From Lachnospiraceae bacterium (lineage in GTDB: Bacteria > Bacillota > Clostridia > Lachnospirales > Lachnospiraceae), in the NCBI GenBank assembly GCA_015057425.1, contig SVEL01000021.1, forward strand, positions 1 through 38,183: a stretch of 38,183 bases of DNA, written 5' to 3'. The translations under genes and the position numbers were made by a program. Shown in pieces: positions 1 to 8,340 of the stretch. The number at the start of each line of letters is the position of its first letter. Position 1 is the first letter of the stretch. The notes beneath the pieces were generated by a model that was not told the DNA's origin, searched no databases, and worked only from the letters and a program-made list of their open reading frames with translations.

Positions 1-1
1 C

Positions 2-64
2 AAAGGACCGTCATACAGACTGAAGGAAAAGAAAACATTCTTAGACTCTCAGCCTGATGAATAA
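2..64 (+). CDS. C-terminal tail of an unidentified gene (partial)
   Basis: An open frame enters from the left edge and ends at TAA (62-64). It leaves 20 residues, KGPSYRLKEKKTFLDSQPDE, a basic and polar tail. I do not recognise the protein. It lies on the plus strand and a weak stem-loop follows it, as expected for the end of a gene. A chance open frame of 20 codons is also possible, so the call rests mainly on its position at the edge. Confidence 0.3.
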   Translation, partial: KGPSYRLKEKKTFLDSQPDE

Positions 65-66
65 CT

Positions 67-104
67 AAGTGGATAAATGTACATTTTTATTTTCCACTTT
101 TTGG
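67..104 (+). terminator. Possible terminator after the partial edge gene
   Basis: AAGTGGA (67-73) pairs with TCCACTT (93-99), and a T-run follows on the plus strand. The loop is long and A+T-rich, so the structure is weak. It lies 3 bp after the stop of the partial gene. From here to the strong terminator at 314-377 I see no gene, RNA or repeat. Confidence 0.35.
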
Positions 105-313
105 GCATTTTTATATTGACATTTACAGGTATTTTAGGAAGTTTGGAAATTATGCAGGCATAAACTCAATAAATTCCTGCTTGTACTGTTCCATTTTGTT
201 AAATTCTCCTTTCAAAACACTTTTATCTTAAGGCTTTTGCCCTCATCTCATAATCTTATATATTTTACCATAAACTGTATTTTATTTCAATTTGTATTTA
301 TGACTAAAAACCA

Positions 314-377
314 AAAAGCAAAACGGACATTTATGGAATAAGTCTGCCTTATTCTATAAATATCCGTCTTTGCTTTT
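314..377 (-). terminator. Strong terminator of the MarR-GH51-esterase operon
   Basis: AAAAGCAAA at 314 begins a roughly 29-bp stem whose other arm ends GCTTTT at 377, with a short loop around 342-346. The arms match except for a few mismatches and one bulged base. On the minus strand the stem is followed by T-rich sequence. It lies about 40 bp past the esterase stop, so it probably ends that operon; it may also act in the other direction. Confidence 0.8.
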
Positions 378-418
378 ATTGGATAGTAGAAAAAACTAAA
401 TTATGCTATCGGAATCAA

Positions 419-1288
419 TTATTCAAAAAAATGCGGCAATGCATTTTGAATATACATATAGCAATATTCATATGAATGTGTACCACCTTCTGCAATACAA
501 TAAACTATATTTCCTTTTGAAAATTCTTCGCCAAATTCAAAATACTTTCTGTTGTTTTTCATTTCTTCAATCATTGTATTCATAGGATTGTAAGCGACTC
601 CATCATCACCAACACAGGCAAAAATGCGATAGTCTCTTTTGTCTACGCCCGACTTTTCTATAGCTTTTTCGATAAAATCAACCGTTTCAACCGGACATAA
701 AAGACCACCCTGAAGTTTTACTGCCCAACAGTCTCCACTCATAGGTAGGAAATACTTAAACTCATTCAAACAATTTACAAAAACATTCCATGTAGCCTCC
801 GAACCCATAGAATATCCACCAAAAGCCCTGTGTTCTCTTCCTGACCTTACCCTGAATTTTTCTTCAACCAAAGGAATCAAATCTTTTACAAGTTCATAAT
901 GAAAGTTCTGTGTAAGCAATTTTGCATCTTTTGTTGAAGTAAGTGCTTCCGTCGTTCCTTCGTAATAAAATGAAGGTGCTACTACTATAATAGGTTCAAT
1001 ATCCCCTAATGCAATCATATTATCAAGGATATTTTTCAAATCTGTCTTTGCATCTATTCCGCCAAAAACTTCATCTGAATTTCCGCCACCACCATGCATA
1101 AGATAAAACACGTTATAATCTCTGTCATCCTTTTCATAATTGTATGGCAAATATATAAGTGCATTCTTATAAATAGTTCTTTTTTCATCATCATATGTGT
1201 TAGAAACGTAATTCAACCTTGTCATACTTCCGGCTTTCAAACATTTTTCATAATATTTCTTTTCTGTCTTTATAAATTTTCTATTCAT
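419..1288 (-). CDS. Cytoplasmic CE1-like (feruloyl/acetyl) esterase
   Basis: Alpha/beta-hydrolase of the putative esterase family (esterase D/CE1-like), 289 aa. HGGGG at residues 65-69 is the likely oxyanion region, GGYSMG (157-162) carries the nucleophile Ser160, and His271 in GGTHSYEY is the likely catalytic His; the acid may be Asp228 or Asp229. There is no signal peptide, so it acts in the cytoplasm. The ATG overlaps the end of the GH51 gene by 8 bp, with AAAGG nine bases upstream, so translation is probably coupled. Next to an arabinofuranosidase and a MarR regulator, the best reading is removal of feruloyl or acetyl esters from imported arabinoxylan oligosaccharides. Substrate specificity cannot be read from sequence. 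Confidence 0.82.
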   Translation of the reverse strand: MNRKFIKTEKKYYEKCLKAGSMTRLNYVSNTYDDEKRTIYKNALIYLPYNYEKDDRDYNVFYLMHGGGGNSDEVFGGIDAKTDLKNILDNMIALGDIEPIIVVAPSFYYEGTTEALTSTKDAKLLTQNFHYELVKDLIPLVEEKFRVRSGREHRAFGGYSMGSEATWNVFVNCLNEFKYFLPMSGDCWAVKLQGGLLCPVETVDFIEKAIEKSGVDKRDYRIFACVGDDGVAYNPMNTMIEEMKNNRKYFEFGEEFSKGNIVYCIAEGGTHSYEYCYMYIQNALPHFFE

Positions 1289-3800
1289 ACCTTTTAACCT
1301 TTAAAATATTAACTGAATATGCCGGAAGAACGTATTCAATGTCTTTACCGTCACATCTGTAGTTTTTAGTAACAGGAGAAACATTAAGTTTATTTTCCAT
1401 TGAATTTTGACTTTCAGGTATTGCTGCAAGAACCTGTACTTCATATTCTTCCTTAATATCACAGTCAAATGAAAGCTTTGCCGTTTCATCAGTCTGGCTT
1501 GCATTTATAAGCTTAACGATAATATTCTCTTCATCAGTTGTTGCAACTGTGTATACTGCCGGATGAAGTTTATGCTTACGGCTCTGAATTTCCCTGTCAT
1601 TTACGTAGCATGTGTATCCATAATGATCTGCAACTATCTTGAATGTATTGTATTCTGAATAGTCAATTTCAAATTCAACTTCATCAATCTCGGCATTTGG
1701 ATTAAAGAAGTGTCTCATTTTTGTTGCCGCTTTACCATCTGCAATTCTTACGTTCTGTCTTCTTACAGAACCAAAGTGCCAATCATAATCCTTTGGCTCA
1801 TTACAGCCTGCGTCTGTATCCGGATGGCAATTCCAAACTGACAATGTTACAGGATTATCTTTCTCAAACTTCAAATCTATCTCAAATGTATATTCTTCAA
1901 GATATTCTTCACCAAACACTGCCCACATTGCATCATCCTCCGACAATGCTCCCGGATGTCTTCTGCTTCTGATAAAATCGCCAAAAGCCTTGTTCCACAC
2001 ATCACTCTTACCTGTAAATTCGTGGGAACTCTTAACCTGCTTCATAGCGTATATTCCGTCTTTTTCTTCTACGGCACCATAAAGAATTCTGCTGATATCA
2101 ACCGGTTTTCCATTGACTTTTGCATTCTTAAATGTAAGTCCTTCTTTTTCACACATAAGTCCCGGAAGTCCGCTGTATATCGGTGGCTGCATCTGTGTCT
2201 CTATGTGAGTTTTTACAACTTCTTTTCCTCTGTTTGCACCCATCATTGCTATCGCGTGATAACTTGGAATTCCATATATCTGATGATTATCAAATACAAT
2301 AAGATTTGGTTTCCATGCCGTATAATCAGAATTTTGGAAAAGTGGTGCATACGCAGTAAGCTTAACTATATCCTGGTTACGCTCTACTCCGGCAAGAAAT
2401 ACTGCCTCTGCCATTGCACATTCCATGGAAGCTATAGTATTACCTCCGTTTACGGCATATTCTCCAAGGAAAATAAATGGTGCATTTCTGTCATATGAAT
2501 CAAATCTATCTTCATTTTCAAGGAAAAATTCCGGTGCACTATAATAATGCTCATCAACGTACTCTGTAGGAAGTCCGTCTCTTTCCGTATGGGTATTGGA
2601 TATGTATATAACATCCGGATATGCTTTCTTTAATGCTTCGTAGAATTTAACATATCTTTCATTATATTCCTTACCAAAATTTTCATTACCTATTTCAAGA
2701 TACTTAACATTAAATGGTTCCGGATGTCCTGCTTTTGCTCTCATAGCTCCAAACTTTGTATCAACTGAGCCCATGGCATATTCAAGTGCATCAAGAGTTT
2801 CCTGTAATATCTCATCAACTGTATTTTCTTCAAAATACTCTCCGACTCTTGCCTGGCAACTCATTCCGCAGTTACATACATACATCGGTTCCATATTAAG
2901 ATCTTCACAAAGCTGTAAAAATTCATGATATCCGAATCCATTTGTAGTTCTGTAATGCCACATAAGACTATGACTTGGTCTTTCCCAAACAGGACCGATA
3001 GTATTAGGAAATCTCATAGCAGTTTCCTTTGAAAGTCCTTCTACAATACATCCACCCGGATATCTCATAAATTTAGGTGAAAGTCCTTTTAACATTTCTA
3101 CTATATCTGTTCTGAGACCATGATTCATATATGTCTTTTCAGGCATAAGCGATGTAAAGCCCACAATCACTTTTACGTTTTTATCTGCACTCAAAGCTAT
3201 TATTCCGTCATAATCTTCGCCATTTGCATTAAGATTAGCATCTATTCTCTGCCATACATCTGACTTAGTTACATTTATGTCTTTCTTTGCATATATGTTG
3301 CCGTCTTTACCTTCCAGCGAAACACTAAGCGTAAAATCGGCGCTGTTTTTAATAAAAGTATAGAACTTATATGTATCTCCGTTTTTAACAGGAACACCTG
3401 CATATCCGATATTGTAAATTTTTCCGTTTTCTTTAAAATCGGCTATAAGTGCACATCTTCTCTTTTCATTGAGAGAATCTTCTTCTGTAAGCTTTATATC
3501 TGCACCTTTCGCATACCATCCGGGTATTGATGTATATGGTACCTTTTCGGCCCAATCATCCATACCTTCACCATGATTAAATGCTCCCGGCCAACCGCCT
3601 CTGTTTACATATATCTTCTGTTCCGGGTCTACCGTACATCCGTCCGGCACAAGAGAATCTTCAAATGAACGGTTTCTAATCATTTCAGGATATATGCCAC
3701 CATCACCTGCACGATTAATATCTTCATAAAAAACTCCGTATAAATCTTCCGCTACCGGAAATAAAACCTCTTTTGTTTTAACATTAATTACATTGCTCAT
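1281..3800 (-). CDS. GH51 alpha-L-arabinofuranosidase, cytoplasmic
   Basis: Retaining arabinofuranosidase that removes arabinose side chains from arabinoxylan or arabinan oligosaccharides. I start it at the ATG ending at 3800 (MSNVINVKTK, 839 aa) because GGAGGA lies 5 bp upstream; a start seven codons earlier would place that ribosome binding site inside the gene. From this start, the acid/base Glu373 lies in LEIGNENFG and the nucleophile Glu447 in FLGEYAVNGG. The N-terminal 200 residues look like a carbohydrate-binding beta-sandwich, then the TIM barrel, then a beta-rich C-terminus. At 839 aa it is much longer than the roughly 500-aa minimal GH51, as in multi-domain members. No signal peptide. 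It follows marR by 27 bp and overlaps the esterase, in one operon. Confidence 0.9.
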   Translation of the reverse strand: MSNVINVKTKEVLFPVAEDLYGVFYEDINRAGDGGIYPEMIRNRSFEDSLVPDGCTVDPEQKIYVNRGGWPGAFNHGEGMDDWAEKVPYTSIPGWYAKGADIKLTEEDSLNEKRRCALIADFKENGKIYNIGYAGVPVKNGDTYKFYTFIKNSADFTLSVSLEGKDGNIYAKKDINVTKSDVWQRIDANLNANGEDYDGIIALSADKNVKVIVGFTSLMPEKTYMNHGLRTDIVEMLKGLSPKFMRYPGGCIVEGLSKETAMRFPNTIGPVWERPSHSLMWHYRTTNGFGYHEFLQLCEDLNMEPMYVCNCGMSCQARVGEYFEENTVDEILQETLDALEYAMGSVDTKFGAMRAKAGHPEPFNVKYLEIGNENFGKEYNERYVKFYEALKKAYPDVIYISNTHTERDGLPTEYVDEHYYSAPEFFLENEDRFDSYDRNAPFIFLGEYAVNGGNTIASMECAMAEAVFLAGVERNQDIVKLTAYAPLFQNSDYTAWKPNLIVFDNHQIYGIPSYHAIAMMGANRGKEVVKTHIETQMQPPIYSGLPGLMCEKEGLTFKNAKVNGKPVDISRILYGAVEEKDGIYAMKQVKSSHEFTGKSDVWNKAFGDFIRSRRHPGALSEDDAMWAVFGEEYLEEYTFEIDLKFEKDNPVTLSVWNCHPDTDAGCNEPKDYDWHFGSVRRQNVRIADGKAATKMRHFFNPNAEIDEVEFEIDYSEYNTFKIVADHYGYTCYVNDREIQSRKHKLHPAVYTVATTDEENIIVKLINASQTDETAKLSFDCDIKEEYEVQVLAAIPESQNSMENKLNVSPVTKNYRCDGKDIEYVLPAYSVNILKVKRYE

Positions 3801-3827
3801 AGTAATCCTCCACATATACACTAAGTT

Positions 3828-4265
3828 TTAATCTTCACTTAAAGATGCCAGGTTCTTTTGGACTCTTTTTAATAAAGTAAATAACATTTCTCTTTCTTCT
3901 TCCGAAAATCCTTCAAAGCATTTTTCTTCCAAATCATCCACCAGCTTTTCTATTGCTCTGGCTTTTTCCCAACCTTTTTCCGTCAAAAAAATGCATTTTG
4001 CACATTTTCCGCCGGATACACGTGTCATTTCCTTTACTATAAGTCCTTCACGTTCCATTTTCTCCAATATTACCGTAGCCGTTGACGGCTTAATACTGCA
4101 CATCTCTGCTAAATCCTTTTGAACACAGCCTTCGTGTCCTCTTAATGTGTATAAAATCTTCGGTATTCCGTCAGATAAATCAAGCCTTTGAAAACCTTTT
4201 CGGCTTTCATTATGATGAAGTGCCTGTGTCTCCATCATATACATAAATATCTTTTTTTCTTTCAT
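3828..4265 (-). CDS. MarR-family transcriptional regulator
   Basis: 145-aa winged-helix regulator. The helix-turn-helix region is around residues 48-75 (QKDLAEMCSIKPSTATVILE), followed by the wing (GLIVKEMTRVSGGKCAK) and a C-terminal dimer helix. MarR proteins are usually repressors released by small phenolic or other ligands. The ATG is preceded by GGAGGGG. It is the first gene of the operon with GH51 and the CE1-like esterase and has its own promoter with inverted repeats. The arrangement resembles the cinR-cinB locus of Butyrivibrio fibrisolvens, where a MarR-type repressor controls a cinnamoyl ester hydrolase. A hydroxycinnamate ligand is therefore a reasonable inference, not a demonstrated fact. 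Confidence 0.88.
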   Translation of the reverse strand: MKEKKIFMYMMETQALHHNESRKGFQRLDLSDGIPKILYTLRGHEGCVQKDLAEMCSIKPSTATVILEKMEREGLIVKEMTRVSGGKCAKCIFLTEKGWEKARAIEKLVDDLEEKCFEGFSEEEREMLFTLLKRVQKNLASLSED

Positions 4266-4281
4266 TTTCCCCTCCGTTAGA

Positions 4282-4325
4282 TGGTATTTTTACCAATTAT
4301 ATCACACTTTTGGTTATAGATTCAA
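4282..4325 (-). promoter_or_regulatory. Promoter and candidate operator of the MarR operon
   Basis: On the minus strand: TTGAAT (-35, 4320-4325), an 18-bp spacer, TATAAT (-10, 4296-4301). ACCAA/TTGGT half-sites (4292-4296 and 4310-4314) flank the -10, and a perfect TGGTA-TTTT-TACCA repeat (4282-4295) sits at the expected transcription start. These dyads are where a MarR dimer would autorepress. The -35 touches the stop of the upstream lipoprotein gene. Confidence 0.65.
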
Positions 4326-5198
4326 TTACTTACCATCCATAAAATCCAATACCATTTTCATGGCTTTTCCGGCACCTGTCGGCGAAAATCCGTGTCCTTC
4401 CCCTGTCAGAACTTCCATTTTGGCATCCTTATAAATTTCAACTGCTCTTCTTGATGAATCAACCGGAACAATTGCATCATTGTCACCCTGAACGATTAAC
4501 ACCTTTTTATCAAATTTTCCTATATTATCAAATGTATAAAAATCTCTCATTGAAACAAAGAAGTTTCTGCCTAATGTCAATCCCCAGAAATCATATGTTG
4601 CAGGAATATCTTCTTCCTTAGCGAAATTACCTCTCCAGTTATCAGGAATATTAAATGCAGGGAAATACAATGCTAACCCTTTTACTTTTTCAACTCTTTC
4701 TTCAGCAGCAAGTGCAGCTACAAGTCCGCCCTGACTTCCTCCAAACATATATACATTTTCAGGGTCAACCTGTGGAAGTGTCAATATGTAATCAAATACA
4801 GCAAGTAAATCTTCTTTTTCTGTAAAAATAGTCATATCCGTTGATTTTCCGCTACTTAATGATCTTGTTGAACCACCGCAAAAATCTAATGAAAATGCAA
4901 CATATCCGTGTTTTGCAAAATATTTACATTCTTTTATAAAATCTGCATTTGAGCCATTGTATCCGTGGCACATTATAATTGCAGGATATTTACCTTCTGT
5001 TTCAGGATAATATAACTTACCATATACTTCTCTTTCACCATTCGGAATTCTCAATTCATCTACCATAACTTTCTCCCTCTTCTTAGTTGTTTTTTCTGTT
5101 GTCTGGTTACTATTTTTGTCGTTTCCGCTTTCTTTGCTGCATCCTGCTACAACACATATCATTATTATAGCTGTAAGTAAAAATAATCTTTTTTTCAT
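4326..5198 (-). CDS. Lipoprotein alpha/beta-hydrolase
   Basis: 290-aa surface-anchored hydrolase. It has a lipoprotein signal peptide with lipobox VAGC (lipidated Cys20), then a charged Ser/Thr/Lys-rich tether (21-45), then an alpha/beta-hydrolase fold of the dienelactone hydrolase/acyl-peptidase type. CHGYNG (77-82) is the likely oxyanion region; GGSQGG contains nucleophile Ser155, GDNDAIV has Asp241, and GEGHGF has His269, so the triad is complete. It would be anchored outside the membrane. The start codon overlaps the stop of the DUF3237 gene by one base (TAATG), so the two are translationally coupled. It could be an esterase or peptidase; nearby esterase and arabinofuranosidase genes slightly favour an esterase on plant polymers. 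Confidence 0.8.
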   Translation of the reverse strand: MKKRLFLLTAIIMICVVAGCSKESGNDKNSNQTTEKTTKKREKVMVDELRIPNGEREVYGKLYYPETEGKYPAIIMCHGYNGSNADFIKECKYFAKHGYVAFSLDFCGGSTRSLSSGKSTDMTIFTEKEDLLAVFDYILTLPQVDPENVYMFGGSQGGLVAALAAEERVEKVKGLALYFPAFNIPDNWRGNFAKEEDIPATYDFWGLTLGRNFFVSMRDFYTFDNIGKFDKKVLIVQGDNDAIVPVDSSRRAVEIYKDAKMEVLTGEGHGFSPTGAGKAMKMVLDFMDGK

Positions 5199-5605
5199 TA
5201 TTCACTTTCTCCTTCTTTTATCAAAATGACTAACTGCTTATCCTCATTGACTATTTCTCCATATATTTCCCCATTTGTGAGAAATTGTAACTGCCTACTG
5301 TCCGTATATATATGCGGCTTGGTAACTATCTTTTCACCATTTTTGCAAACAACATTATTTTCAATAAAAATTCTGCAATCATTTTTTGCATAATCAGTTC
5401 CTTCAAGTATATATCTGGCTGACAATTCAACTGTTCCGTCTGCAAATATTTTCTGCGTATCTATGGCATTGTCAAGAATTTTTCCTTTAAAACATTTGCT
5501 TTTACAAAATCCGCCAAAAGATATCATTTTAATAACCGCATCATTTGTTTCTACTTCTTTAACATCCGTTATCATTATGTGTATTTTCAGAATAACTTTG
5601 TCCAT
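5198..5605 (-). CDS. DUF3237-family protein
   Basis: 135-aa protein of the small beta-barrel DUF3237 family, recognised by the pattern FKGKILDNAIDTQK, then LSARYILEGTDYAKNDCRIF, then an ITDS-like segment (YTDSRQLQFL). Its biochemical function is not known to me; members often sit beside esterase or carbohydrate genes. I start it at the ATG ending at 5605, with AAAGGA ten bases upstream; a frame extension to a TTG at 5650 would place the start in the promoter -10. It is first in a two-gene operon with the lipoprotein hydrolase, so the pair probably works together. No signal peptide, so it is cytoplasmic. Confidence 0.75.
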   Translation of the reverse strand: MDKVILKIHIMITDVKEVETNDAVIKMISFGGFCKSKCFKGKILDNAIDTQKIFADGTVELSARYILEGTDYAKNDCRIFIENNVVCKNGEKIVTKPHIYTDSRQLQFLTNGEIYGEIVNEDKQLVILIKEGESE

Positions 5606-5633
5606 AATTGTTGTGTCCTTTGTTTGTAGGCTA

Positions 5634-5678
5634 ATTAGATTTCTAATCAATTATAGCTTTAGCACACTGCTTTGTCAA
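5634..5678 (-). promoter_or_regulatory. Perfect-consensus sigma-A promoter with palindrome at the start site
   Basis: On the minus strand: TTGACA (5673-5678), 17-bp spacer, TATAAT (5650-5655). Immediately downstream, ATTAGA-TT-TCTAAT (5634-5647) is a 6-bp inverted repeat covering the expected transcription start, an operator-like position. The -35 overlaps the last codons of dus. A promoter this strong normally needs a repressor, which is consistent with the palindrome. Confidence 0.8.
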
Positions 5679-6628
5679 TGATTTTTGAACAATTCTTCAA
5701 CCAACTGATTATATACAGAAAGTTTTTCTGATTTTTTTATTTTTTTAGCCAATTTGTCGTTATCCGGAAACATATCCATCATATAAAACCAAAGCTCCTT
5801 CATCTTAAAGAGCACCGGTCTTTCACCTGACATGATTTCTATATATCCTTCTAATAAAAGATTATGAAAGTGTATAACTTTTTCTATATCTGTATTTTTA
5901 TTATTTTGAATTTCATTCGCCAACAATGGATTTCGAAGAAATCCTCTTCCTATCATAACGGCATCAAGTTCCGGATAACTTTCACCGATATGTTCAAACT
6001 GTTCCTTTGTAAGTATATCTCCGTTATAACAAAGCTTTGACATTTTACAATGTGAATCATAACCTTTATAGGAATTTACCGCCAGTTCAAATGACTCCAT
6101 ATTAGGACTGTTGTTATAATAATCATTTCTCACTCGCGGGTGAACAATCAGTTCTTCCACCGGAAATTTACTAAATATATCAAGAAGCGCAGGAAACTCT
6201 TCCGGACTTTCCTTCCCTATTCTTGTCTTTATGGAAACCTTCATATCAGTCGTACTATATATCTTATCAAGCATACGTTCCAATATGTCAGTTTCCCCAA
6301 GAAGTCCTGCACCTTTTTTCTTCGCAACTACAGTCCCCGATGGACATCCTAAGTTAAGATTTATCTCTTTGTAGCCTAAATCCTTTATATACTTTGACGC
6401 CAAGAGAAAATCATCTGCATTATTGGCAAGAATCTGCGGCACAAGATATATTCTTTCATTATGTTCCGGTGCGATATCTCTAAGCTCCTTTGGTGTAAGC
6501 GGCTGATTCACTCCCGGTGATATAAATGGAGAAAAATATTTATCTATATCCGGCTTAAATGCCTCATTAAATGCATTTCTAAATACATATCCCGTTATTC
6601 CCTCTAAGGGTGCAAAATAAAGTTTCAT
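5675..6628 (-). CDS. dus: tRNA-dihydrouridine synthase
   Basis: FMN-dependent enzyme that reduces specific uridines in the tRNA D-loop to dihydrouridine; 317 aa, normal for the family. The N-terminus YFAPLEGITGYVFR is the usual FMN-barrel start. NLNLGCPSG (92-98 region) holds the catalytic Cys95, followed by KKKGAGLL, and IGRGFLRNP near residue 225 is the phosphate-binding part. The start lies 2 bp after the pyrD stop with little Shine-Dalgarno sequence, so it probably depends on reinitiation. It is the last gene of the pyrimidine operon. Which uridine it modifies cannot be told from sequence. Confidence 0.93.
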   Translation of the reverse strand: MKLYFAPLEGITGYVFRNAFNEAFKPDIDKYFSPFISPGVNQPLTPKELRDIAPEHNERIYLVPQILANNADDFLLASKYIKDLGYKEINLNLGCPSGTVVAKKKGAGLLGETDILERMLDKIYSTTDMKVSIKTRIGKESPEEFPALLDIFSKFPVEELIVHPRVRNDYYNNSPNMESFELAVNSYKGYDSHCKMSKLCYNGDILTKEQFEHIGESYPELDAVMIGRGFLRNPLLANEIQNNKNTDIEKVIHFHNLLLEGYIEIMSGERPVLFKMKELWFYMMDMFPDNDKLAKKIKKSEKLSVYNQLVEELFKNH

Positions 6629-6630
6629 AA

Positions 6631-7539
6631 TTATTTCACGATACCAATCAAATCATTAATGTCATTTACACCATGTCTGATCATATAATCTTCAATTCCT
6701 TTAACTACATCAAGAGTAAGTGTCGGATTAACAAAATTACCGGTACCTACGGCTACTGCTGTAGCACCTGCAAGGATAAATTCAAGTGCATCCTCTGCAT
6801 TCATAATTCCTCCCATACCGATAATAGGAAGATTTACGGCATTTGCTACCTGATATACCATTCTTACTGCTACAGGATGAACTGCAGGTCCGCTTAATCC
6901 GCCTGTCTTGTTAGCCAATGCAAATCTCTGTCTTTCTACATCTATCTTCATACCTGTAAGTGTATTGATAAGTGACAATCCGTCTGCACCACCTGCTTCT
7001 GCAGCCTTAGCCATAACTACTATATCTGTTACGTTTGGACTAAGTTTCATAATAACCGGCTGTTTTGCATATTTCTTGATTTCTCTTGTAATTGCCTCTA
7101 CTGCCTTAGGGTCCTGACCAAATGCAATACCGCCTTCCTTAACGTTAGGGCAGGAGATATTGATTTCCAACATATCTACAGGCTCGTTAGCAAGTCTCTT
7201 AACTACTTCAATGTAATCTTCCGTAGTCTTACCACATACATTTACTACTATCTTTGTGTCATATCTTTTAAGAAACGGAATATCTCTTGTAGCAAATGTA
7301 TCAATTCCCGGATTTTGAAGACCGATAGCATTTAACATACCACCGTAAACTTCCGCAATACGTGGTGTCGGATTACCCGGCCATGGCACATTGGCAACAC
7401 CTTTTGTTACAACTGCTCCAAGCTTATTTAAATCAACAAATTCTGCATATTCCATTCCTGAACCAAATGTTCCTGATGCTTCCATTACCGGATTTTTAAA
7501 TTCAACTCCGGCTATATTAATCTTTGTGCTGATACTCAT
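6631..7539 (-). CDS. pyrD: Dihydroorotate dehydrogenase B, catalytic subunit
   Basis: Oxidises dihydroorotate to orotate, the redox step of UMP synthesis. It is the class 1B type: a FMN TIM barrel of 302 aa with the catalytic Cys130 in NISCPNVKEGG, and the FMN phosphate site in MGGIMNAEDALEFI followed by AVGTGNF. Class 1B enzymes pass electrons to NAD through PyrK, whose gene lies directly upstream and overlaps this start by one base (TAATG). AGGAGGTG gives a strong ribosome binding site. Cytoplasmic. Confidence 0.96.
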   Translation of the reverse strand: MSISTKINIAGVEFKNPVMEASGTFGSGMEYAEFVDLNKLGAVVTKGVANVPWPGNPTPRIAEVYGGMLNAIGLQNPGIDTFATRDIPFLKRYDTKIVVNVCGKTTEDYIEVVKRLANEPVDMLEINISCPNVKEGGIAFGQDPKAVEAITREIKKYAKQPVIMKLSPNVTDIVVMAKAAEAGGADGLSLINTLTGMKIDVERQRFALANKTGGLSGPAVHPVAVRMVYQVANAVNLPIIGMGGIMNAEDALEFILAGATAVAVGTGNFVNPTLTLDVVKGIEDYMIRHGVNDINDLIGIVK

Positions 7540-8309
7540 TATAATTCCACCTCCTGTGCTAAGAATACAGGACCATCCTTACATATACGTTTGTTATGTA
7601 CCTGACTGTGGTGGTCTATTTCCTTACTCTGACATACACATGCAAGGCATGCTCCGATACCGCAAGCCATCTTTTCTTCCAATGAAAGCTGCGCTTCGAT
7701 TCCTTCTGCAAGTGCCCATTCTTTAATGGCCTTTAACATAGGTGTCGGTCCACATGTATATATTACATCTGCCGTAATACCATTTTCTTTTATGGCATTC
7801 ATAACATTGCCTTTTGTACCTACTGAACCGTCTTCTGTAGCAATATAAAGTTTGCCATACTTTTCCAGTTCTTCCTTAAGGAAAATGTCGTTATTTCTAT
7901 AACCTGCAACTATGGTAATGTCTGACACACCCATATTTTTAAGTTCTTTTGCGCACTGTACCATAGGCGGAATTCCTATCCCACCTGCAATTAGAAGTGC
8001 TTTATTATCTTTAAGCGTATATCCATTGCCTAAAGGTCCCATAATATCAAGACTTTCACCTTCATTCATACGTGAAAATTCTTCTGTTCCTTTACCTACA
8101 ACTCTATAAACTATTCTAAGTTTATTACCTTCTACTTCACAGATGCTTATAGGTCTTGGAAGAATTCTTGAACCTTCATTGCAGTACACTGATATAAATT
8201 GACCTGCTTTTGACTCTTTGGCTATATTTTCTGTTTCAAACCATATGCTGTATACGCCTTCTGCAAGCTTATCAGCTTTAACTATTTTTGAATTCTCTTT
8301 AAATTTCAT
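7539..8309 (-). CDS. pyrK: Dihydroorotate dehydrogenase B, electron transfer subunit
   Basis: 256-aa FAD and 2Fe-2S subunit that links PyrD to NAD. Visible motifs are RPIS (52-55, FAD-binding), GGIGIPP (109-115, NAD-binding), and the cluster ligands Cys216, Cys221, Cys224 and Cys243. Its length matches the family. GGAGA precedes the ATG. It overlaps pyrD by one base. Upstream, a palindrome-rich element separates it from pyrF, so pyrK-pyrD may be expressed at a different level from pyrC-pyrF. Confidence 0.96.
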   Translation of the reverse strand: MKFKENSKIVKADKLAEGVYSIWFETENIAKESKAGQFISVYCNEGSRILPRPISICEVEGNKLRIVYRVVGKGTEEFSRMNEGESLDIMGPLGNGYTLKDNKALLIAGGIGIPPMVQCAKELKNMGVSDITIVAGYRNNDIFLKEELEKYGKLYIATEDGSVGTKGNVMNAIKENGITADVIYTCGPTPMLKAIKEWALAEGIEAQLSLEEKMACGIGACLACVCQSKEIDHHSQVHNKRICKDGPVFLAQEVEL

Positions 8310-8340
8310 AAATAAATCTCCGTGTAATATTTATTAATAA

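Noticed and set aside
1956..2498. 180-codon open frame opposite the GH51 gene
   Set aside because: Antisense shadow of a clear GH51 enzyme; composition rich in Cys, Tyr and Phe, without recognisable motifs.
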